Positions 12,393-21,963 of a stretch of DNA of 27,888 nt are shown piece by piece; position 1 is the first letter of the stretch, and the number at the start of each line of letters is the position of its first letter. The notes beneath the pieces were generated by a model that saw only the letters and a program-made list of their open reading frames with translations, did no database searches and was not told the DNA's origin. The position numbers and the translations under genes were made by a program. The stretch is from a virus: positions 1 to 27,888 of the IMG/VR virus record IMGVR_UViG_3300037189_001779; one strand, 5' to 3'.

Positions 12393-15300
12393 ATGGCAAT
12401 AATACAACTTTCCAAAATTCAACACCGTACAGGGGCTAACGTAGATTTGCCCCAACTAGCTGAGGGCGAATTAGGTTTCGCCACAGACGAGCGTAGACTT
12501 TACATAGGTAATGACGCAAATCTGTTTCCCCCTTTAGGGACTAGTACTACTACTCAGACTGAGATACTCACAGAGGTTTCTACTCTGAATTGGTCAAGAC
12601 TGGGTGGTTCTGCAAATACAACATTAAACATAGAGGCCCCTGTAGAAGATGGGCAGTTAATTGTTGCTAATTCAAATACATGGACTAATGCAGGTGGTAC
12701 TTCAGCTTTGCCTATCAATTTAGGTAATATTCAAAATCTTAATATCGGTGGTGGTTTAAATGGATATGTACTTACAACTGACGGCTCAGGTAATCTAAGC
12801 TGGCAGGGTAGCGGTGTTGTGACATATGCTGTTGCTAATGTTTCACAAGCTAATCCTGCAGTCGTAACAACTACTGAAGATAATGCAATCTTAACTGGAT
12901 TGCAAGTTACAATCTTTGGTGTTGGTGGTATGACCCAGCTAAAGACAGCCGGTGCAAGTGGCACAAACAAATTCTATGTAGTAAAACAATCTAACAGTAC
13001 ATTCACCCTGTACTCGGACAGTACATTATTATCAGCAGTTAACAGTTCGGCATTTACTGCAGCAGTTCCTAATACAGGTAATGCAGTCACATCATTCTAT
13101 GAAAACGGCACAGGTAATCCAGGTGGTGGAAATAGAAATATTCAATTCAATGATGGTTCTGGATTATTTGGTGGTATTGGTACTTTTACATTTGATAAAA
13201 CTACTTCTAATTTAAGTTTAACCGGTAATGCAAACATAACATATGATATTGCTGCAAATAATTTCATAGGTAAGTTTACAGGACCAATAGGAAACACAAC
13301 AGCCAATACAGGTAACTTTACGACTATCAATGCTGCTTCTACTATTAGCACTTCAGGAAATGTTTCTGCAGGTGGTAATGTAGTAGTCACTGGAAATATA
13401 AGCACAGGTAGTAATTTAACAACAGCAGGCAATTTAAGTGTAACAGGTAATACTAAGTTAACAGGTAAATTGTCAATGGGTGGTAATATAGTAGGCAATT
13501 TAGTACCAGATGCTGACATCACTTATAATTTAGGTAGTCCAACAAGACGTTGGAAAGATTTATACATATCAAGTAACTCACTCGTTATTGGTAATGGTAC
13601 ATTATCTACTAGTCCTACTGGTGACTTTAATTTTTCAAACTCAAACATAACAACATTAAATGCTAATTTAGGTAATCTAGCAACTGCTAATTTCTTAGGC
13701 GGCACACTAATTGCATCATCAAGTTCACAACCTAACATATCAACTGTTGGTAATCTAACAAGTTTGAATGTTGCTGGTATAAGTAATTTAGGTCCAGTAA
13801 ACAATGTGTTTATTGGCAACTCTACTGCAAATTATGTATTAACTGCTACTGATGCAAATGGAACCATGCGTTGGTTACCAACCCAGTATATTGAAACTCC
13901 TGCTAAAGGCTCAAATCAAAGCGTACAGTTTAATGTAGGTAATGTAATTTCTGGCAGTGCTAATTTCTTATTTGATAAAGATTTTAATAAATTAACAGTT
14001 CCTAACCTTGTTGTCGGAACAACAATTAACGGCAATGCCACTATTAGTGTTACTGGTAATATAACTGGTAATGCCATTAACGCAACTACACTTAATGTTA
14101 GTGGTGCTGTAATCGCATCAAACACAGTTAGTGCTGCAGGCAATCTTACATCAAACGGTATACTTACTGTTAATAACAATGCAGCTATCACTGGTAATTT
14201 AAGTTTAACTGGAACCATTACTGCTAATCTTACAAATGCAGGCAATGTAAGTGTATCAGGTAATACAACTACTTCACGTTTATCTGTAGTATCTAATGTA
14301 GTTGCTAACGGTAATATTACTGGTGGTAATATATTAACATTGGGTAGTATATCTGCTGGTGGTAATGTAGATGCAAATAATCTAAATGCAGCAGGCAATG
14401 TCATCATTACTGGACAAGCAAACGCAGTGCGTTTTGTAGCTAGTGCAGAAATTAAAGCTGGTCAATATATTCAAGCTGCTGGTAAAGCATATATCGGTGA
14501 AGATGTATTAGCAAATGGTAATGTTTCTGGTGCTAATATTTTAACTTTAGGTAATGTTTCAGCAGGTGGAAACTTAACTATAGCAGCAAATGCACAAATC
14601 AACGGTAATGCTACTATTACTGGCACTATTGCTGGTGGTAATATTACTACTCTTGGCTTAATCAGTGCAAGAGGTAATATCAATGGTGCTAATATTACTG
14701 CTAATGGATTTATCACCACAACAGGTGATGTAACAGCAAATGGTGCAATATCAGCAAATGGTAATATTACTAGTTTAGGAACAATAACAGCTAACGCATT
14801 GAACGTTGGTAATGTATCAACAACTGGTAATTTAACAGTCAACAATCTTGCTGTAGCAAACTTTGTAAGTTCATCATTACTACCAAATGCAGATATTTCT
14901 CTTGCATTGGGTGGCCCAACTAAACGTTGGTCAACATTATATGTTGGCAACACAATCAATATTGGTGATAAGACTATTGTTTCAGATGCAAATGGTATTG
15001 GATTTGGTGCTGCATTATTCAATCAAGCTAATGCAAATATTGCTAACTTAAGAACAGCATATGCAAATCTACCAGATACCGGTAATATCAAGATACCAGG
15101 TGGTACTTTAGGTGCAATTCTTAAAACAGACGGTAATGGTAATATAAGTTGGGGAGCACCTAGTAGCTTTGTATCTGGTGCAGCCGGGTCAAACACACAA
15201 GTTCAGTTTAACGATGCTAATATAATGGCTGGTAGTGCGAACTTTGTATTCAACAAAACAAGTAACACATTAACAGTAGATAAGATCATTGCAAATGGTA

Positions 15301-18300
15301 GTGGTCTAACAGGAATGAATGGTGCAAATGTAACAGGCACAGTAAGTTCTGCTAGTGTAGCAGGAACAGTATCAGTAAATGCACAACCAAATATTAATAG
15401 TGTTGGTAATCTAACAGGTCTAGTGGTAGGTAATTTAGGTAATGTTGATTTCAGTAATACAACTGCAGTAACTTTAAACAGTAATAGTCTACGAGTTCCA
15501 AATGGTTGGACTCCTGGAATGTCAATCATTGCTGTTAGTCCAACCGCTAATAGTAATGCAGACGCAGGAAAATTAAGTTGGGGTTATTCATCTCTATTAC
15601 AAAATGGCAATAGTAATGTAGTTGTTGATACTGCTGCAAATATTCGTTTTACTGCCAACGGTGTAGTTAACGTAGTTACTATCGCAAACACTGGATTATT
15701 CACTTCAAATCTAACAGTTAATGCAATTGCTAATTTAGGCTCAGTTAGTAATGTAAAAATTACTGGTGGTGGACCAAATCAAATATTAAGAACAGATGGT
15801 AACGGTGTGTTAAGTTGGGTAGCTCCTGCAAGTACTAGTGCATTAGCAAATGCAAATAGTAACATAACAGTTGAAGCCGCAAATATAAATCTATCAGCAA
15901 ATGGCACACCTAACGTATTACAAGTAACTGCAACCGGTGTTAATATATCTAATGAAACAATATCTGGTACTTCTAATATCGGTACATTAAATATAAATGC
16001 TATTGCTAATCTTGGTGCAGTTGCTAATATAAGAATTGGAGGTAGTAATGTAGGATGGTTACTGCAATCAAATGGTGCTGGTGGAGTTGTTTGGACACCG
16101 CCAGCAAGTACAAGTGGCTTAACAAATGGTAACAGTAGCGTTTCTGTTGATCAAAACGGTAATATAAGAATAACTGCAAACACTGCACCTAATGTAGTTG
16201 TCATTGCAAATACAGGGCTTTTCACAAGTAATATTTCAGCGACAGGTACATTAACAACAAATGGTATCGCTGTACTAAACAACGGTAACATAACACTACC
16301 GGGTACTGCTAGTACTGCAGGTAAAATATATTGGCCAGGCACTGCTGCTTGCTCAGCACCACAACTTACTACATATTCAGGTGGTACACGATTAGTATTA
16401 CAAGACTCTATTGCTACTAGTGGTTCTGCAGGATACACAATGGGTATTGAATCTGGTAATATGTGGTTTGGTACTGATGTAGTTGCAGCAGGATTTAAAT
16501 GGTATGGTGGCATAACTCAAATTGCGACATTAAGTAACGCAACTGGATTTAGTACAGTTGGCAATGTTGCCGGTATTAACATTAATACAACAGGTAATGT
16601 AAGCGCAACAGGTAATGCTAATATTGGTAATAATGTAAACACTGTTAATGTTAATGCAACCGGTAGTATAATAGCAGCTAATATCACTGCTAATACAGTC
16701 ATAAGCACAACTGGTAATATTAACTCAGGCAATGAGAATGTAACCGGTAATGTACAAGCAGGTAACTTAAGAACAACAGGTAATGTAAGCGCAACAGGTA
16801 ACATCACAACTGCAAACTTCTTTGTAGGTAATGGTTATTACTTGACAGGTGTATTAAGAGAACCAACAGCATTAATTGCTAATGGTACTTTAAGTAATGT
16901 CAGCATTCCAGCTGCTAATGGCTCCATCTCAGTAGTAGCAAATAACGTAAGTGTTATGACTATTACTAGTGTTGGTGCAAATATCAGTGGTAATGCAAGT
17001 ATTTCAGGTAATGCTAACGTAGGTAACTTAGGAACTGCGGGTAATGTTACAGCAAATTACTTTATTGGTAATGGTGCATTATTAACAGGCATTGCAACAA
17101 GCAATCAATTGTTTAATGGAAATAGTAACGTAACTATTGATTCAAATGCTAACGTAAGAATTACTGCAAATGGATCAGCAAACATCGTAAGTTACATTGG
17201 TAATGGTGTATATCCTGCAAATGCTAACATAGGAGCAATTCAGCCGCAAAATACTTATTATCGTGTTGGTAATGTATATGTATCATCTGGTGGCGATTAC
17301 GGACATTTCTCTACTCATGCATGGTACACTGGCGGTATGTGGATGGGTGATGGTGCAGTTGGCGGATTATTCCAAATAGCAGGACCTACATTTAATTGGT
17401 TCAAAGGTTCTGCATGTACAAGTGTCACATACACTAGTTTGATGTCACTTGATGCTAATGGAAATTTATTCGCAAATGGTACTATATCATCAGTAAGCAA
17501 TATAACCGGTGTTAATATAATTGGTACTAATATAAGTGCCACAGCTAATGTAACTGGTGGTAATATCATAACTGCTGGTGCAGTAAGTGCTACTGGTGTA
17601 ATAAGTACTGCTGGTAATATTGTAAGTAACAGCTATCACTTCTTAAATTCATATGCTGGCGCCACTGAAGGTGGTCAGATTGTTATGTCGTTTGCTGGTG
17701 GTAACGCTTATGCTAATGCAGTAGCTTCAACATGGAACATAGATGTTGGTCCTGCAAATGACTTCCGTATATTCAATTATAACTCGGGTGGTGCGGTATC
17801 AATTCCATTCATAATTCGTCAATCAAATAATCAAGCAGATTTCACTGGAAATATTGCTACTGGTGCTAATGTTAATGCAGGCAATGTTAATACTACCGCT
17901 GCAGTATCAGCAGGTGGTAATATTACTACAACACAGTTCTTAAATGCTGGTAGTATGAGTGTTTCTGGCACTATTAATGGTGGCGCAAATGCTAACATAG
18001 CAGGTAATTTAAATCTAACAGGTAATGCAAATGTAATAGGTAAGATAAATGTATCCAATAGCATTAGTATGGCTAATGGCTCTCTGAACATAATTAATTG
18101 GGGTACTGCTGGTTATGCACCGCCTAGTATTGTAGCAGCTTATGGAAATGGCACAAAAATTGTATTGTTTGACAGTAAAACATCAACTGCTACTGCTCTT
18201 GGCTACACAATGGGTATTGATACAAGTACATTCTACTTTACCAGTGATGTAAACTTTAAATGGTATACTAATGGCTCACTAACACCAGTAGCAACAATGA

Positions 18301-21300
18301 CTCCTACAGGATTCAGTGTCACTGGCACAGTTAATGCATCCAACTTTGTTGGTAACGGATCTGGTCTTACTGGTATTTCAGCATCAAATGCACTTAGTTT
18401 GGTAAACGGTTCAAGTAATGTTGTAGTTGACGTAAATGGTGCAATAAGAATTGGTGCAATAGGTGTGCCTAATGTGTTGACCATCACAAACACAGGCACA
18501 GTAGTGACAGGTACAGAAAGCGTAACTGGTGCTATTACTGCTAATGGTGCAATTACAACGGCAACAACTTTAACTGCAGCTAATTTGAGTATTACTGGAA
18601 ATGTAGCATTTACTGCTGCAAACGTAAGTTTAGGATCTAATACTGCTGTTAGAATTACTGGTGGGGGTCCTAATCAATTCTTAAAAACAGATGGAAACGG
18701 TAATTTAAGTTGGGTTTCTGCAGGTGGTACTGCAAACGTTGCAGGTGCACCAACTCAAGTACAGTTTAACACTGGCGGTGCAATGGATGCTAGTGCTAAC
18801 TTTACATTTGATAAAACAACTAATACATTAGTAGTCACTAATGCTACAAATTCAGGTAACTTAAGCGTAGGCGGTAATGCAACTGTAGCAGCTAACTTAA
18901 GTGTTACTACAGGCAATATCAGTGCTAGTGGTAACGTTAGCTTAATTGGCAATAACGTAACTGGTAAACTAGTGTTTAACAATAATGGTGTTGCAGCTCC
19001 GATATTAAATGGTGTAAGTAATGGTACTAGAACAATTTTCTATAATTCAGCAGGAGCTCAAGCTACTAACTTTGCAATGGGTATAGATAGTAGCACATTA
19101 TGGTACAGTGTTCCGGATACAGCTAGTTTCCACAGATGGTACGGTGGAACAACTCAGCTTGCATATCTAACTGGAATTGGATTCTCTGTAACAGGTAACA
19201 TATTTGCTAGTGCTAATATTAGTACTATTGGCAATATTCTTGCTGCAGGTTTACTCAGTGTTACTGGAACAATTTCAAGTACTGGTGCTATTGCTACCCC
19301 AAGTACAATCAGTGCTACAGGTAATATTAATACTACAGCTACACTAAATGCAGCAGCATTGTCTGTAACTGGAGCAGCAATTTACGGTGGTGTAATTAAC
19401 ACAACAAGCACAATGAGTGCTACTGGTACAGTAACGGCAGGTGGATTTATCACTGCAGGTACAATTAGTGCTAATGGTACTATTACATCAAATACTGCAA
19501 TTAACACTACAGGTACTATAAGTGCTACTGGTAACATTACTACTGCTGGTTACATACAAGCTGCAGGTCTTGCTTCTAGCGGTAACATGGCAATCCCAGC
19601 AGGTAATTCATTATTGATGGGAACAAATGCTGGCACATCAGCTAAGATAATATGGGATGCAGCTGGGACAGGAGCACCAACATATAGTGCATTTAGTCCA
19701 GGTACAAAATTAGTATTGTATCCTGCAACTGCTGCGCCATACACACCAAGTGCAAGTGAGGTTGGATATGCAATGGGTATTGAAGCCTACTCAATATGGT
19801 ATAGTACAAGCAATTCTACAGTTGGTTTCCATAGATGGTATGCAGGTAATACACAAATTGCAAACTTAAACTATCAATCATTTACTGTAGCAGGAAATTT
19901 AAGTGCAGTTGGTAATGTTTATTCAAATAACGAAAACGTAACAAGTAATGTACAAGCAGGTAACTTAAGAACAACAGGTGTAGTATCTGCAGCAAGTACA
20001 ATAACCGGTGGCAATTTAGTAACAGGAGGCACAATAAGTTCATATGGTATTGCAACATTAGGTAATGTTGTTGTACCAACAGGCGGTACTATATCTGCAA
20101 TCGGCAATATCATTGGTGGTAATATAGTAGCAAATGCAACTGTCACTGGTGTAACATTAAGTGCTAGTGGTAACGTAACAGGCTTTAACTTAACAACTGG
20201 CGGTGTAGTGAGTGCTGCTAGTAACGTAACCGGTGGTAATATCTTAACTGGTGGTTTAATAAGTGCTGCAGGTAGTGTTACAGGTATAAGTCTTGTTGGT
20301 AATCTATACACAGTTCGTAACGGTGGTATTTACTGGCCTAGTGATACTAGTGGTGACGTTGCAACTATCACTTATCTAAGATCAGGCGCTGATACTGGTA
20401 CCCTAGAACTTTCTGTACAAAATGATACAGACGATATTATTAGATTAAATGCAAGTGGTGGTACATCAGTTGTTGGTAATTTAACAGTTGGTGCTAACAT
20501 AACAACAACTGCAAATGCTAACGTAGGTAATTTAAATGCAACAAGTAATGTACAAGCAGGTAACTTAAGAACAACTGGATTAATCAGTGCTACTGGTAAT
20601 GTAACAGCTAGTAATTTTATCACAACTGGCACGATAACTTTAGGTGGTGTCATCAGTGCTACTGGTACCCCAGCTGCTATCGCTGCTACTGGTACAATTA
20701 ACACTTTAAGTACAATTAGTGCTACTGGCACAATTACTGGTGGTAATATTGTAACCGCAGGCGCAGTCAGTGCAACAGGTATAATCAGTACTACAGCTAA
20801 TATTACTACTGCAGCTAATATTAGTGCTACTGCAGGAATATTTGCTAGTACAATTAGTGCTGTTGGTAATATCAACAGTACAGGTAACATTATAACTAAT
20901 GGTACAATATGTACTATAGGATTGATAGTAAGTGCAGGTGCAAGTGCTAACTTTGCCTCTCCGATATATGCAACATCATTAATTAGTACTACTGCAACAG
21001 TTACTAGTGCTGTTTTAAGTGCTACAGGAAATGTAAATGCTGCTAATGTAATATCTACTGGTAATGTAAATGCTGGTACTAACATAAGTGCTACTGGTAA
21101 TATTACTTCTGCAGCAAACATAAGTACTAGTGGTAATATTATTGCTGCTGGCACAATGAGTTCTACTGGATTAGCGACACATGGTAGTTTAAGTGTCGTT
21201 GGTAGTTCTACTCATACTGGTGCAATCAATACAACTAATGCTATTAGTGCTGTTGGTACGGTTACTGCAGGTGGATTCAGTACTACAGGAAATACTATTA

Positions 21301-21839
21301 CTGGTAATTTAAGCGTTACTGGTAACGTAATTGGTACATTAACTGTTCCTGGTACTGCAAATATTGGTACTGCAAATGTAACTACTTTAAATGTATCTGG
21401 TGCTGCTAATGTAAGTCCAAGTTCAGTTGTAAGAGATCCTGCTAATGCAGCAATAAATATTCCAGTTGGATATCGTATAAATCCACTAATTCCCGTAACA
21501 ATGGCATCTGGAACTATTGCCAGTGTTTTATACGATAATAACGCTACACAAAAAATATTTTATGTCACTGGTGCAACCGTAGCTACTGGTGTAATTAATT
21601 GGGAAGGCAGCGGATCTTTCGAACGTTTTGCTCTTGGTTCAGTTATAACTATTATCAATGATAGTTCAGGAACAGTACAAGCTTCTGGCTCCTATGCTGG
21701 ATGTAATTTTAGACGAGCGCAAACCGGAGCTACAACAAATACTATTAATGTTGGACCTAATGGTTATGCAGTATTTACTAAGATTGTATCTGTTGGACCA
21801 GGCGGATATCCATTATGGTTCGTGTCAGGTAATTTCTAA
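12393..21839 (+). CDS. giant modular tail-fibre-like protein, 3148 aa
   Basis: The gene takes up a third of the window without a frameshift. Residues 1-42 (MAIIQLSKIQHRTGANVDLP at the start, then GELGFATDERRLYIGND) are the fibre N-terminal module related to the major-tropism-determinant family, which anchors fibres to the virion. The body is rich in N, G, T, S and A, with hundreds of short strands such as VSATGNI, as in beta-helical or beta-solenoid fibres. Larger modules recur: QVQFN...FDK (near residues 247, 506, 931 and 2118), LGxPTxRW (376, 836), TDGNGxxSW (128, 911, 1133, 2099), NGNSNV...ITAN (1070, 1244, 1574), NGxxLTG (968, 1479, 1560, 1986) and a GYxMGI...WY module of about 80 aa. The last 140 residues (from about 3010) are non-repetitive and may be the receptor-binding tip. 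I see no enzymatic or chaperone domain. Confidence 0.85.
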   Translation: MAIIQLSKIQHRTGANVDLPQLAEGELGFATDERRLYIGNDANLFPPLGTSTTTQTEILTEVSTLNWSRLGGSANTTLNIEAPVEDGQLIVANSNTWTNAGGTSALPINLGNIQNLNIGGGLNGYVLTTDGSGNLSWQGSGVVTYAVANVSQANPAVVTTTEDNAILTGLQVTIFGVGGMTQLKTAGASGTNKFYVVKQSNSTFTLYSDSTLLSAVNSSAFTAAVPNTGNAVTSFYENGTGNPGGGNRNIQFNDGSGLFGGIGTFTFDKTTSNLSLTGNANITYDIAANNFIGKFTGPIGNTTANTGNFTTINAASTISTSGNVSAGGNVVVTGNISTGSNLTTAGNLSVTGNTKLTGKLSMGGNIVGNLVPDADITYNLGSPTRRWKDLYISSNSLVIGNGTLSTSPTGDFNFSNSNITTLNANLGNLATANFLGGTLIASSSSQPNISTVGNLTSLNVAGISNLGPVNNVFIGNSTANYVLTATDANGTMRWLPTQYIETPAKGSNQSVQFNVGNVISGSANFLFDKDFNKLTVPNLVVGTTINGNATISVTGNITGNAINATTLNVSGAVIASNTVSAAGNLTSNGILTVNNNAAITGNLSLTGTITANLTNAGNVSVSGNTTTSRLSVVSNVVANGNITGGNILTLGSISAGGNVDANNLNAAGNVIITGQANAVRFVASAEIKAGQYIQAAGKAYIGEDVLANGNVSGANILTLGNVSAGGNLTIAANAQINGNATITGTIAGGNITTLGLISARGNINGANITANGFITTTGDVTANGAISANGNITSLGTITANALNVGNVSTTGNLTVNNLAVANFVSSSLLPNADISLALGGPTKRWSTLYVGNTINIGDKTIVSDANGIGFGAALFNQANANIANLRTAYANLPDTGNIKIPGGTLGAILKTDGNGNISWGAPSSFVSGAAGSNTQVQFNDANIMAGSANFVFNKTSNTLTVDKIIANGSGLTGMNGANVTGTVSSASVAGTVSVNAQPNINSVGNLTGLVVGNLGNVDFSNTTAVTLNSNSLRVPNGWTPGMSIIAVSPTANSNADAGKLSWGYSSLLQNGNSNVVVDTAANIRFTANGVVNVVTIANTGLFTSNLTVNAIANLGSVSNVKITGGGPNQILRTDGNGVLSWVAPASTSALANANSNITVEAANINLSANGTPNVLQVTATGVNISNETISGTSNIGTLNINAIANLGAVANIRIGGSNVGWLLQSNGAGGVVWTPPASTSGLTNGNSSVSVDQNGNIRITANTAPNVVVIANTGLFTSNISATGTLTTNGIAVLNNGNITLPGTASTAGKIYWPGTAACSAPQLTTYSGGTRLVLQDSIATSGSAGYTMGIESGNMWFGTDVVAAGFKWYGGITQIATLSNATGFSTVGNVAGININTTGNVSATGNANIGNNVNTVNVNATGSIIAANITANTVISTTGNINSGNENVTGNVQAGNLRTTGNVSATGNITTANFFVGNGYYLTGVLREPTALIANGTLSNVSIPAANGSISVVANNVSVMTITSVGANISGNASISGNANVGNLGTAGNVTANYFIGNGALLTGIATSNQLFNGNSNVTIDSNANVRITANGSANIVSYIGNGVYPANANIGAIQPQNTYYRVGNVYVSSGGDYGHFSTHAWYTGGMWMGDGAVGGLFQIAGPTFNWFKGSACTSVTYTSLMSLDANGNLFANGTISSVSNITGVNIIGTNISATANVTGGNIITAGAVSATGVISTAGNIVSNSYHFLNSYAGATEGGQIVMSFAGGNAYANAVASTWNIDVGPANDFRIFNYNSGGAVSIPFIIRQSNNQADFTGNIATGANVNAGNVNTTAAVSAGGNITTTQFLNAGSMSVSGTINGGANANIAGNLNLTGNANVIGKINVSNSISMANGSLNIINWGTAGYAPPSIVAAYGNGTKIVLFDSKTSTATALGYTMGIDTSTFYFTSDVNFKWYTNGSLTPVATMTPTGFSVTGTVNASNFVGNGSGLTGISASNALSLVNGSSNVVVDVNGAIRIGAIGVPNVLTITNTGTVVTGTESVTGAITANGAITTATTLTAANLSITGNVAFTAANVSLGSNTAVRITGGGPNQFLKTDGNGNLSWVSAGGTANVAGAPTQVQFNTGGAMDASANFTFDKTTNTLVVTNATNSGNLSVGGNATVAANLSVTTGNISASGNVSLIGNNVTGKLVFNNNGVAAPILNGVSNGTRTIFYNSAGAQATNFAMGIDSSTLWYSVPDTASFHRWYGGTTQLAYLTGIGFSVTGNIFASANISTIGNILAAGLLSVTGTISSTGAIATPSTISATGNINTTATLNAAALSVTGAAIYGGVINTTSTMSATGTVTAGGFITAGTISANGTITSNTAINTTGTISATGNITTAGYIQAAGLASSGNMAIPAGNSLLMGTNAGTSAKIIWDAAGTGAPTYSAFSPGTKLVLYPATAAPYTPSASEVGYAMGIEAYSIWYSTSNSTVGFHRWYAGNTQIANLNYQSFTVAGNLSAVGNVYSNNENVTSNVQAGNLRTTGVVSAASTITGGNLVTGGTISSYGIATLGNVVVPTGGTISAIGNIIGGNIVANATVTGVTLSASGNVTGFNLTTGGVVSAASNVTGGNILTGGLISAAGSVTGISLVGNLYTVRNGGIYWPSDTSGDVATITYLRSGADTGTLELSVQNDTDDIIRLNASGGTSVVGNLTVGANITTTANANVGNLNATSNVQAGNLRTTGLISATGNVTASNFITTGTITLGGVISATGTPAAIAATGTINTLSTISATGTITGGNIVTAGAVSATGIISTTANITTAANISATAGIFASTISAVGNINSTGNIITNGTICTIGLIVSAGASANFASPIYATSLISTTATVTSAVLSATGNVNAANVISTGNVNAGTNISATGNITSAANISTSGNIIAAGTMSSTGLATHGSLSVVGSSTHTGAINTTNAISAVGTVTAGGFSTTGNTITGNLSVTGNVIGTLTVPGTANIGTANVTTLNVSGAANVSPSSVVRDPANAAINIPVGYRINPLIPVTMASGTIASVLYDNNATQKIFYVTGATVATGVINWEGSGSFERFALGSVITIINDSSGTVQASGSYAGCNFRRAQTGATTNTINVGPNGYAVFTKIVSVGPGGYPLWFVSGNF
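16319..19903 (+). repeat. dispersed GYxMGI/WY fibre modules (four clear copies, one divergent)
   Basis: Copies lie at about 16319-16570, 18080-18330, 18963-19203 and 19639-19900, with a divergent relative at 17256-17480. Each encodes about 80 residues with the order G-T-K/R-x-V-L, then G-Y-x-M-G-I-(D/E), then a W-Y/F-F pair, then F-(K/H)-(R)-W-Y, ending in a G-F-S-V-x-G-N/T-type strand. Examples are GYTMGIESGNMWFG and FHRWYGGTTQ. They break up the otherwise monotonous solenoid and may form protruding globular knobs. Boundaries are approximate. Confidence 0.7.
16747..16780 (+). repeat. 34-bp near-identical direct repeat, copy 1
   Basis: Encodes NVQAGNLRTTG within the fibre gene. The DNA is identical to the copy at 19945-19978 and differs at one base near its 3' end from the copy at 20545-20578. 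All three copies are in the same reading frame. Confidence 0.85.
19945..19978 (+). repeat. 34-bp near-identical direct repeat, copy 2
   Basis: Identical to copy 1 over 34 bp. The codons just before it also match in sense (NENVT in both), so the duplicated unit is longer at protein level than at DNA level. Confidence 0.85.
20545..20578 (+). repeat. 34-bp near-identical direct repeat, copy 3
   Basis: Matches copies 1 and 2 except ACAACTGG in place of ACAACAGG. It is followed by a stretch of short SATGTI-type strands with the most uniform DNA of the gene. Confidence 0.82.
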
Positions 21840-21843
21840 AATA

Positions 21844-21869
21844 AAATGGGCTATTAATTTAGCCCATTT
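21844..21869 (+). terminator. hairpin after the fibre gene, likely terminator
   Basis: AAATGGGCTA (21844-21853), a 6-nt loop and TAGCCCATTT (21860-21869) form a perfect 10-bp stem, 4 nt after the fibre stop codon. The T-run is only the three Ts of the stem's 3' arm, so termination may be partial, or the hairpin may protect the mRNA 3' end. Confidence 0.68.
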
Positions 21870-21872
21870 CAG

Positions 21873-21963
21873 CTAAATACTATAGTTCACTCTCTATATG
21901 AGAGAGTTTATGCAGCACCCACTGCGTAGACCCTAGAACGGTCACTATAGGAGATTAAAACAA
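21873..21963 (+). promoter_or_regulatory. late promoter with long structured leader
   Basis: CTAAATACTAT (21873-21883) is a late element. The leader to the ATG at 21964 is about 80 nt and can form several short hairpins: CTCTC-TATAT-GAGAG (21890-21904), GCAG-CACCCA-CTGC (21912-21925) and GACC-N7-GGTC (21929-21943). A strong AGGAG (21949-21953) ribosome-binding site follows. Such a leader may stabilise a highly translated late mRNA. Confidence 0.6.

Noticed and set aside
12393-12560. Mtd-like N-terminus suggesting a diversity-generating retroelement
   Set aside because: No reverse transcriptase, template repeat or adenine-mutated variable repeat is visible; the domain is a common fibre anchor.
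16700-20600. Short direct repeats resembling a CRISPR array
   Set aside because: The repeats lie in frame inside a long protein-coding gene, are irregularly spaced and have no cas genes nearby.
12731-21154. Many minus-strand open frames opposite the giant fibre gene, rich in P, V, L and A
   Set aside because: They are mirror images of the fibre's repetitive codons, have no ribosome-binding sites or known motifs, and are fully contained in a convincing gene.
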